Origin: an uncultured Clostridia bacterium
Lineage (GTDB): Bacteria; Bacillota; Clostridia; Christensenellales; Aristaeellaceae
Length of the DNA: 13,522 nt
Assembly: GCA_937934775.1 (NCBI GenBank)
Contig: CALGYL010000201.1
Coordinates: forward strand, 1 to 13,522
Direction of reading: 5' to 3'
A program made the position numbers and the translations under genes. Each line of letters opens with the position of its first letter. The first letter of the stretch is position 1. The notes beneath the pieces were generated by a model. It was given only the letters and a program-made list of their open reading frames with translations, did not search any database and was not told the origin of the DNA. Of this stretch, positions 1 through 5,331 are shown one piece after another.

Positions 1-783
1 CTTTACGGCGCGCTGGCCCGCCCGGCCTGCGCCGCGCGGCTGGCCCAAGCCTGGCCCAGGTTTGCCTCGTCGCTGTGGTTTGCCACATCCGACGATGGCC
101 TCGCGGCGGCATCCTACGTGCCCTGCCAGGTCAACTTCGTCGCAGGCGGCACCCGCGTGCGGCTGAAGGTGGAAACGAACTACCCCTTCGATACCCAGGT
201 ATCCATCGAGGTCTCCGTCAAACGTCCGTCGGAATTCCCGCTGTATCTGCGCATTCCCGCCTGGGCGGAGCAGGCGATGATCCGGCTGCCGGAGGGCGAA
301 CTGATGTCGCTTCGAGCCGGAGAAACCGGCTGCGTCCGCCGCAAGTGGGCGGGCTGTGAGCGCGTGACGCTGGACCTGCCGATGCAGCCGAGGGTGACCC
401 GGTGGTTCCACCAGTCGGCGGCGGTAGAGTTGGGCGCGCTTCTCATGTGCCTGAGGCCGGAAGAAGACATGAAGAAACTGGGCGACGGTCAGTGGCAGGT
501 GACGGCAAGCTCCCCGTGGAACTGGGCGCTGGTGGCTGACGAGGCGATGAAAGCGGTCATCGAGCCCGATAAGGCGGACCGGTTCAAGCGCGGCGAGGAT
601 GCCGCGCGCGTACTGGTCAAGGCGGTCCCGATCCCTGGATGGGGGATGGAAGGCGCGAGCGCCGCGCAGCCGCCGATTCTGCCGGAAGCGGAATGGGCCC
701 AAGAGCAAGTGATCGAACTGACGCCCTTTGGCAACTCCTCCATACGGATTGCGCAGTTTCCAACCGTAAAAAATAACGCTTAG
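1..783 (+). CDS. GH127-like (DUF1680) glycoside hydrolase, 3' part only
   Basis: The frame is open from the first base, so this is the C-terminal 260 residues of a larger protein. The family (beta-L-arabinofuranosidase type) removes arabinofuranose from plant glycans. Visible family marks are a WPRF..SLWF segment (fragment residues 18-27), a DDGLAAASYVPC stretch (about 31-42), a TNYPFDTQVSIEV strand (about 59-71) and FPLYLRIPAWAEQA (about 80-93), which opens the C-terminal beta-sandwich. Where family members usually carry a CC pair followed by Asn, this protein reads P-A-C-A-A-R (residues 8-13), so one Cys of the pair looks replaced; the upstream Zn-ligand region lies outside the window. The internal GTG at 118 lies mid-domain and is not the start. 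The MATE gene follows 11 bases after the stop, suggesting one operon. Family assignment is from memory of motifs; substrate is unknown. Confidence 0.82.
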   Translation, partial: LYGALARPACAARLAQAWPRFASSLWFATSDDGLAAASYVPCQVNFVAGGTRVRLKVETNYPFDTQVSIEVSVKRPSEFPLYLRIPAWAEQAMIRLPEGELMSLRAGETGCVRRKWAGCERVTLDLPMQPRVTRWFHQSAAVELGALLMCLRPEEDMKKLGDGQWQVTASSPWNWALVADEAMKAVIEPDKADRFKRGEDAARVLVKAVPIPGWGMEGASAAQPPILPEAEWAQEQVIELTPFGNSSIRIAQFPTVKNNA

Positions 784-794
784 GGACAGTGAGT

Positions 795-2183
795 ATGCAA
801 GAGATCGTTAGGAAGCCGCGGCGATCTTTTCTATCCAATTTCCTGCGGCTGGCGTTGCCCATTATGGGTCAGACGCTGATGATCGCGGCGATGCAGGTCG
901 TGGACAGCGTGCTGGTAGGCCAGCTTCAGCAGGGTCGGTCGCTTTTGGGAGAGTTCACGATCTCCGGCGTGACCCAGGCAAACAAGATCGCGTTCCTGTT
1001 CCAGATGGCGGCGTTCGGCATGGCAGGCGGCGCGTCGGCGTTTTTTGCGCAGTATTGGGGCAAGCGTGACCAGGGTGGCATCGAACGGACGCTGAATCTG
1101 GGCATCATTGCCGGTTTGATCACGGCGCTTGTGTTTGCCATTCCGTCGATTTTTGCTTCGGACTGGGCGCTCAGACCGCTGCTCAATTCCCCCGAGGCGC
1201 TCTGGTACGGCTCGATCTACCTGCGCGTTGTGGCGCTATCTTTTTTCCCTTATGCGGTTTCCGCGATGCTGAGCGCATCGTTCAAATCCACCGAGCGGGT
1301 CATGCTGCCGATGTTCGCCAGCTTTGCCGGCGCGGCAATCGACGCGCTGATGAGCTACATCCTGATCTTTGGCAAGTTCGGCGCGCCGCGCATGGAAGTT
1401 GCGGGCGCGGCGGCGGGGTCTGTCATGGGCGTGCTGGCGGAGCTTGTCATTCTTCTGATCGTGGGTTTTAAAAAGAAATACATTTCGCCAAGGGGCATTA
1501 CGAAGCTCCGGCAGTTGTCGAGCGATTTTGTCAGACGATTTTTGAAGGTCGTCATACCCATCGTCGGCAATGAAATGCTGTGGGCGATCGGCGTCGTCGC
1601 TTATGCGGCGACCTATGGCAACATGCCGAACGCCGCTTCGGCGACATCCGCGGTCAACATCTACAACAACGTCGAACAGCTGGCGTCTGTCATTCTCCGG
1701 GGCACCACCCAGGCGGCCGCCGTTGTGATCGGCATTTCCATCGGCGCCGGGCGGGAGGCGGACGCAAAACGCGACGCCAAGCGGCTGCTTCTGCTCAATG
1801 TGGCGATCGCGGCGTTGACGGCAATTCCCATTCTGCTCTTCGGCGGCGAGATCACGCGCCTGTTCAGCGTGGGCGAGGAGACGAAACAGAGCGCGCAACG
1901 GCTGATCCGGATTTTTGCGTATGCGCTGCCGATGATCGCCGCCAATTCCGCGATGATCGTGGGCATTTTCCGGTCGGGTGGGGACTCTACCTTCTCCATG
2001 TTGCTGGACGTTTTGCCGATGTGGCTGCTCGGCGTGCCGCTGGCGTTTCTGGCCGCGCTGGTCTTCCATTGGCCCATTGAGCAAGTGTTCATGGTAACGC
2101 TCTGCGAATACGTGATCAAGGTGGTCGTTGGCGTCAGGCGGCTCTGGAGCGGGAAATGGGTGCACAATCTGGTCGTTAAATAG
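795..2183 (+). CDS. MATE family multidrug/organic cation efflux transporter
   Basis: This encodes a 462-residue, strongly hydrophobic protein of the length and 12-segment, two-lobe plan of MATE exporters, which expel organic cations or drugs using Na+ or H+ gradients at the cytoplasmic membrane. The N-lobe begins FLRLALPIMGQTLMIAAMQ, then D-S-V-L-V-G-Q, and a FGMAGGASAFFAQYWGKRD stretch follows, both typical of MATE helices 1 and 2. The second lobe repeats this pattern around VIPIVGNEMLWAIG and the TQAAAVVIGISIGAGR segment. ATG at 795 is preferred over GTG at 789 because AGGGA (782-786) sits 8 bases before it, although the two starts differ by only two codons. It probably shares a transcript with the GH127-like gene and might export a product or toxic by-product of glycan use, which is inference. 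A terminator follows at 2210-2244. Confidence 0.93.
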   Translation: MQEIVRKPRRSFLSNFLRLALPIMGQTLMIAAMQVVDSVLVGQLQQGRSLLGEFTISGVTQANKIAFLFQMAAFGMAGGASAFFAQYWGKRDQGGIERTLNLGIIAGLITALVFAIPSIFASDWALRPLLNSPEALWYGSIYLRVVALSFFPYAVSAMLSASFKSTERVMLPMFASFAGAAIDALMSYILIFGKFGAPRMEVAGAAAGSVMGVLAELVILLIVGFKKKYISPRGITKLRQLSSDFVRRFLKVVIPIVGNEMLWAIGVVAYAATYGNMPNAASATSAVNIYNNVEQLASVILRGTTQAAAVVIGISIGAGREADAKRDAKRLLLLNVAIAALTAIPILLFGGEITRLFSVGEETKQSAQRLIRIFAYALPMIAANSAMIVGIFRSGGDSTFSMLLDVLPMWLLGVPLAFLAALVFHWPIEQVFMVTLCEYVIKVVVGVRRLWSGKWVHNLVVK

Positions 2184-2209
2184 GGTTTGAGGATGGCGTA
2201 GACGTTGTT

Positions 2210-2250
2210 CCGGGGGAGAGCGGGGTTGAACCGTTCTCCCCCGGTTTATA
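2210..2250 (+). terminator. Rho-independent terminator after the MATE gene
   Basis: A 14-bp stem (2210-2223 with 2231-2244, one G.U pair) closes a 7-base loop and is followed by TTTATA. The arms read CCGGGGGAGAGCGG and CCGTTCTCCCCCGG. It lies 27 bases after the MATE stop codon, and the T-tract is on the plus side. Confidence 0.85.
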
Positions 2251-2252
2251 CT
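2226..2252 (+). promoter_or_regulatory. Weak candidate promoter of the YdeI-like gene
   Basis: TTGAAC (2226-2231) and TATACT (2247-2252) are 15 bases apart, shorter than the optimum of 17. The -35 box lies in the loop of the preceding terminator. No better pair is visible between the terminator and the gene, so this is offered with low confidence. Confidence 0.3.
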
Positions 2253-2265
2253 ATTCTGCGTAGGA

Positions 2266-2285
2266 GACAGGCGAATTTGCCTGTC
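2266..2285. promoter_or_regulatory. 20-bp inverted repeat upstream of the YdeI-like gene
   Basis: GACAGGC (2266-2272) and GCCTGTC (2279-2285) flank GAATTT, which continues the pairing through one wobble. If the TATACT box above is used, this lies just downstream of the transcription start, where it could be an operator or a 5' UTR hairpin. Nothing identifies a binding protein. Confidence 0.4.
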
Positions 2286-2302
2286 CGGAAGTCTTCCAAA
2301 CG

Positions 2303-2920
2303 ATGATCGAGCGGGGGTATTCTTTGATGCGCAATGCCATTACAAATCCCAAGGTTGACGACTTTTTCATCAGGACGCCCAATTGGCGGGCGGAGTTTGA
2401 GGCGCTGCGCAGGATCATTCTGGACTGCGGATTGACCGAGGAACTGAAATGGGGCGTTCCCTGCTATACGCTGGAGGGGAAGAATATTCTGCTGATCCAC
2501 GGGTTCAAAGAATATTGCGCGATCCTGTTTGTCAAGGGCGCGCTTATAGGAGATGCAGAACGTCTTCTGGTCCGGCAGACGGAGAATGTGCAGGCTGCGC
2601 GGCAGATCCGCTTTACAGGTGTTCAAGCCATCGCCGCGATGGAGGCGGCGCTGAAAGACTACATCAACGAGGCCATCGCGGTGGAAAAATCCGGCCTGAA
2701 GGTGGACTTGAAATCCAGCGCGGCGTTTTCGGTTCCCGAGGAATTACAGGCGGAATTTACTGAGGTTGAAGGCTTGAAGGCCGCGTTCGAGGCGTTGACG
2801 CCAGGCCGGCAGCGGGCGTACCTTCTGTACTTCTCAGCGCCCAAGCAATCGAAGACCCGGTCGGCGAGGGTGAAAAAGTATGTTGCGCATATCCTGAACG
2901 GGAAGGGATTGGACGATTAG
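2303..2920 (+). CDS. YdeI/OmpD-associated family protein (DUF1801)
   Basis: A 205-residue soluble protein of the COG4430 type. The N-terminal part has the DUF1801 pattern: NPKVDDFF, NWRAEFEALRRIILDCGL, then ELKWGVPCYTLEGKNILLI (about residues 47-66). The C-terminal part ends with the family's conserved tail, LTPGRQRAYLLYF followed by KQSKTRSARVKKY and GKG. The biochemical role of this family is not established; names such as OmdA come from an old genetic association and should not be over-read. Two starts are possible. ATG 2303 has GGAAG 11 bases upstream; ATG 2327 (residue 9, MRNAITNPKVDDFF) has GCGGGGGT 8 bases upstream and would begin closer to the family's usual N-terminus. No signal peptide or membrane segment is seen. 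It appears to be a single-gene unit. Confidence 0.85.
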   Translation: MIERGYSLMRNAITNPKVDDFFIRTPNWRAEFEALRRIILDCGLTEELKWGVPCYTLEGKNILLIHGFKEYCAILFVKGALIGDAERLLVRQTENVQAARQIRFTGVQAIAAMEAALKDYINEAIAVEKSGLKVDLKSSAAFSVPEELQAEFTEVEGLKAAFEALTPGRQRAYLLYFSAPKQSKTRSARVKKYVAHILNGKGLDD

Positions 2921-3002
2921 ACCTCAAAATATGCTGCCCGGGAGGGGCGGTGCCGTGCGGTGCGTGAAGCGCGCCGGCCGGAATCTTCATAGCGGTTATA
3001 AA

Positions 3003-3034
3003 TGTCCCCGCTTTCGTGATGGAAAGCGGGGACT
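3003..3034. repeat. 32-nt hairpin direct repeat, copy 1; 3' terminator of element copy A
   Basis: GTCCCCGCTTTC (3004-3015) pairs perfectly with GAAAGCGGGGAC (3022-3033) around a 6-base loop. The 32 nt at 3003-3034 recur at 3239-3270 with a single change (T3017 versus A3253, in the loop). Read on the minus strand the stem is followed by ATTTATAA, so it can act as a weak terminator for minus-strand transcription. Confidence 0.8.
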
Positions 3035-3156
3035 CAGACCATCAACAAAGCCTCGTTCTTCTTCATTCGCTTCCGGCGACCAGTGCGCCGGAAGCGTGTT
3101 TCTGCCAACAGTAGCGCACACTGGTGGTAGAAACAGCACCATAAGTCAGTGCGCCG
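3004..3156 (-). repeat. Structured non-coding element, copy A (possible RNA)
   Basis: The block 3038-3156 aligns without gaps to 8240-8358 with 97 of 119 identities by my hand count. Invariant parts on the plus strand are ACCATCAACAA, CTTCATTCGCTTCCGGCGACC, GCGCCGGAAGCGTGTT, GGTAGAAACA and ATAAGTCAGTGCGCCG. An internal perfect 11-bp hairpin (CGCTTCCGGCG with CGCCGGAAGCG, 7-base loop) is kept. The 22 differences fall 7/8/7 over the three reading phases, which argues against protein coding in any frame. Four bases beyond the block stands the terminator-like hairpin 3004-3033, matching the placement in copy B. The strand is chosen because the T-rich side of both terminal hairpins is on the minus strand. 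Whether it is transcribed is unknown. Confidence 0.7.
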
Positions 3157-3203
3157 CCCGGAAATCCGTGAGGGTTTTAGGCGCACGAAGCGCTTCTTCC
3201 ATC

Positions 3204-3234
3204 GCATCAAAAAACCATGCGGGTTTTTTGATGC
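3204..3234. terminator. Bidirectional terminator-like hairpin
   Basis: GCATCAAAAAACC (3204-3216) pairs with GGTTTTTTGATGC (3222-3234) around ATGCG, a 13-bp stem. The A-run and T-run lie inside the stem, so a shorter GC core followed by six U exists in either direction. It could end both the glycosyltransferase transcript and any transcript from the left, but the GC core is only two pairs, so its efficiency is doubtful. Confidence 0.5.
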
Positions 3235-3238
3235 TCAG

Positions 3239-3270
3239 TGTCCCCGCTTTCGAGATGGAAAGCGGGGACT
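3239..3270. repeat. 32-nt hairpin direct repeat, copy 2
   Basis: The same 12-bp stem as at 3004-3033 (arms 3240-3251 and 3258-3269), with only the loop base 3253 changed. It starts 20 bases beyond the glycosyltransferase stop codon. No T-tract follows on either strand (minus side ACTGAGC), so on its own it is a poor terminator. Confidence 0.75.
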
Positions 3271-3289
3271 GCAGCATGTCAAATGACTG

Positions 3290-4237
3290 CTATTTACCGG
3301 TGTAGGCTTCCACGATGAAGCGGGGCCTGTGCTTGACTTCCGTGTAGATCTTGCCCACATAGGTGCCGATCAGCCCAAGCGCCATCAGTTGAACGCCGCC
3401 GACCACCCATACGCTGACCATCAGCGATGCCCATCCGGACACCGTGTGACCCAGACACGCCTGGATAATCGCATAAAGCGCCATCAAAACACCCAAGAGT
3501 GCGAACGTCAGACCCAGCGTGAGCACCAGCTTGATGGGCTTGACGCTGAAGGAGGTGATGCCTTCCACCGCGAACTGGAGCATCTTGCGCAGCGGGTATT
3601 TGCTCTCGCCCGCCACCCGTTCGCCACGGTCGTAATATACCTTGTCGCTTTGGAAGCCCAAAAGCGGCACCATGCCCCGGAGAAACAGGTTGACTTCGCC
3701 GAAATCAGCCAGCGCGTCCAGTGCCCGGCGGCTCAAAAGCCGGTAATCCGCGTGGTCGTCCACCACGTCCGCCCCCATCACATGCATGAAGTGGTAGAAC
3801 CCGTGGGCGGTTGCGCGCTTGAACACGGTGTCGTTTTCCCGCTTCCTGCGCACGCCGTAGACCACGTCGCAGCCCTCGTTCATCTTCTGGACGAACTGCG
3901 GGATGGCGTTTACATCGTCCTGCAGGTCCGCGTCGATGGAGACGATGGCGTCCGCCTTCTGCCGGACGGTCATCATGCCTGCCCATAGCGCGTTCTGGTG
4001 GCCCGCGTTGTGGGCCAGCTTCAGCCCTTCCACCTGAGGATAGCGCTCGGTGAGCGCCTGGATTACCTTCCACGTCTTGTCCCTGCTGCCGTCGTCCACC
4101 AGCGTCAGGCGGCTGGCCTCGTCGATCAGTCCGTCTGCCGCCATCTGATGAAGCAGCTCCACCAGTTTGGGTGCCGTGAAGGGAAGCGCTTCTTCCTCAT
4201 TGTAACAGGGCGTGATGATGTATAGGACCGGTTTCAT
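3290..4237 (-). CDS. Family 2 glycosyltransferase, DPM1/GtrB-like, membrane-anchored
   Basis: A 315-residue inverting GT-A enzyme of the polyprenyl-phosphate type, which transfers a sugar from a nucleotide-sugar to undecaprenyl phosphate for later use outside the membrane. It has ITPCYNEEEALP at residues 8-19, DDGS at 48-51, the DADLQDD metal-binding motif at 102-108, DDHADYRLLSRR at about 160-171, and an RGERVAGESKYPLRKML segment (about 204-220) ahead of two C-terminal membrane helices (about 236-262 and 271-295). This is the GtrB/CsbB/YkoT architecture. Its ATG overlaps the manA stop codon as ATGA, with AGGAGG just upstream inside manA, so translation is coupled. The sugar donor cannot be read from sequence; mannose is attractive from context only. 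Downstream lie hairpins at 3240-3269 and 3204-3234. Confidence 0.9.
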   Translation of the reverse strand: MKPVLYIITPCYNEEEALPFTAPKLVELLHQMAADGLIDEASRLTLVDDGSRDKTWKVIQALTERYPQVEGLKLAHNAGHQNALWAGMMTVRQKADAIVSIDADLQDDVNAIPQFVQKMNEGCDVVYGVRRKRENDTVFKRATAHGFYHFMHVMGADVVDDHADYRLLSRRALDALADFGEVNLFLRGMVPLLGFQSDKVYYDRGERVAGESKYPLRKMLQFAVEGITSFSVKPIKLVLTLGLTFALLGVLMALYAIIQACLGHTVSGWASLMVSVWVVGGVQLMALGLIGTYVGKIYTEVKHRPRFIVEAYTGK

Positions 4238-5244
4238 ACTTCCTCCTGCTCAAAGCCCGCCACCTGCCCGGCCTGATCGCCGAGGAGCGCCTTCAGGCGC
4301 GCGCGGTCGCTGGTCGCGGACATGAGAAGCGTCAGGTTGCCTTCAATCCAAACTTTGCATTCCGCCGGGACGACGAGGGTATCCCCCGCGGCGAACGCCA
4401 ATGTGCCGCCGTTCCAGCCAAGTACGCCGCGACCAAGCGCGGTGACCAGCCGCATCTGCCCTTCGGGCAGCGAAAGCCTGCCGGATACGTCCAGCCGCCA
4501 CAATTCAAAGTTGCCGTCGCAGATGTAGACGGTCTCCCGCCCGCCCGGTACGGTCCGCGACACACCGGGAAGTTTTCCGCCGGGCAGGGGCCTCGCCACC
4601 GCCAGCGCGTCCTCCATATGCAGCGCGCGCTTTTTACCGTCTGGTCCGGTTCGGTTCCAATCCCACAGCCGGTAGGTGACGTCCGAGGACTGCTGAATCT
4701 CATACACCCGGATGCCGCCGCCCAGCGCGTGTACCAGGCCGTGGGGGATGTAGAGCACATCGCCCGGTTCGACCGGCAGCCAGGCGAGCGTCTCCTCCAG
4801 CGTTCCTGACTGGACGGCCGCTGCGAGATCCGTGCCCTCTTTCAAACCCAGAACTAGTTTGGCGCCTGACGGCGCGTCCAGGATCACCCACGCTTCGGTC
4901 TTGCCCAGTTTGCCGTGGCGCCTGCCCGCATAGGCGTCGCCCGGGTGTACCTGGACGGAGAGCATCTCCCGCGCGTCCAGCAGTTTCACCAGCAGCGGAA
5001 ACCCCGCATCGTCTGGCAGGCCTGTCAGCCGGCCCCGGTAAGTATCGTAAACTTCTTTTAAAGTTCTGCCCTTGAGTTCGCCGTTCTCCACCGTGCTTTC
5101 GAGGCCCGGAAGCGCCGAAACCTCCAGGCTTTCGCCGGTCAGATCGTCCGGGATAGCCTTGCAGAAAAGTTCCCTGAGGCCTTCGCCGCCCCAAGGTGTT
5201 TCCGTGCCATGCCGGTAGGCCGGCCGCATCATCATCGGGTACAA
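4234..5244 (-). CDS. manA: Mannose-6-phosphate isomerase, class I
   Basis: This enzyme interconverts fructose-6-phosphate and mannose-6-phosphate in the cytoplasm, feeding mannose use or GDP-mannose synthesis. Zn-site residues in the family pattern are Q98 and H100 (SVQVHPGD), E117 (GKTEAW) and H172 (GDVLYIPHGLVHALGGG); YEIQQSSDVTYRLWDWNR at about 181-198 is the other conserved block. I start it at TTG 5244, giving MYPMMMRPAYRHGTETPWGG. The N-terminus M-Y-P is the usual one for clostridial homologues, GGGG lies 10 bases upstream, and the resulting 336 residues match the family. The frame stays open to 5448, but that extension overlaps the divergent helicase gene and both promoters and resembles no ManA. 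It is coupled to the glycosyltransferase through an ATGA overlap. Start confidence is moderate (ATG at 5235 is the alternative). Confidence 0.92.
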   Translation of the reverse strand: MYPMMMRPAYRHGTETPWGGEGLRELFCKAIPDDLTGESLEVSALPGLESTVENGELKGRTLKEVYDTYRGRLTGLPDDAGFPLLVKLLDAREMLSVQVHPGDAYAGRRHGKLGKTEAWVILDAPSGAKLVLGLKEGTDLAAAVQSGTLEETLAWLPVEPGDVLYIPHGLVHALGGGIRVYEIQQSSDVTYRLWDWNRTGPDGKKRALHMEDALAVARPLPGGKLPGVSRTVPGGRETVYICDGNFELWRLDVSGRLSLPEGQMRLVTALGRGVLGWNGGTLAFAAGDTLVVPAECKVWIEGNLTLLMSATSDRARLKALLGDQAGQVAGFEQEEV

Positions 5245-5257
5245 GCTATCATTCCCC

Positions 5258-5286
5258 TTGCGTTCTTCCAATATAACCGGTACAAT
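5258..5286 (+). promoter_or_regulatory. Sigma-A promoter of the nuclease-helicase gene
   Basis: TTGCGT (5258-5263), a 17-base spacer, then TACAAT (5281-5286). Transcription would start near 5293, about 40 bases before the ATG. It is interleaved with the manA promoter on the other strand. Confidence 0.6.
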
Positions 5287-5292
5287 AACCAC

Positions 5293-5321
5293 ATTGTAAG
5301 TTCTTCGGGAGCTGTTGTCAA
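5293..5321 (-). promoter_or_regulatory. Sigma-A promoter of manA
   Basis: On the minus strand TTGACA (5321-5316), a 17-base spacer and TACAAT (5298-5293), close to consensus. Start near 5286, about 42 bases before the TTG start codon. Its -10 box and that of the helicase promoter form an inverted repeat, TACAAT-N6-ATTGTA. Confidence 0.75.
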
Positions 5322-5331
5322 GGAGGGGCGG

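Larger units (their letters stand above)
2921..3289. other. Gene-free convergent region rich in hairpins
   Basis: This 369-base gap lies between the stop codons of two converging genes. It holds no credible gene: the open plus frame at 2931-3305 has no ribosome site and no recognisable protein. It does hold two near-identical hairpins (3004-3033 and 3240-3269), an A/T-flanked hairpin (3204-3234) and copy A of the repeated element (3038-3156). Nothing is recognised in 2921-3003 or 3157-3203. Confidence 0.8.

Noticed and set aside
1236..2165. A 309-residue minus-strand open frame opposite the MATE gene (and a similar 297-residue one at 5836-6729 opposite the helicase).
   Set aside because: Rich in Arg, His, Gln and Pro from GC-rich antisense reading, with no domain; the plus-strand genes are unambiguous.
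3003..3270. Two 32-nt direct repeats as a possible CRISPR array.
   Set aside because: Only two copies, 204 bases of intervening sequence, and a 12-bp stem typical of a terminator; no cas genes. The nuclease-helicase at 5332 is not in a cas context.
2931..3305. A 124-residue plus-strand open frame through element copy A, and the matching frame at 8145-8768 through copy B; both contain SFASGD...AGSV...GRN...ISQCA.
   Set aside because: The similarity comes from the DNA repeat. Substitutions fall evenly over codon positions, no ribosome site precedes either frame, the frames run into the neighbouring genes, and the product is unlike any protein I know.
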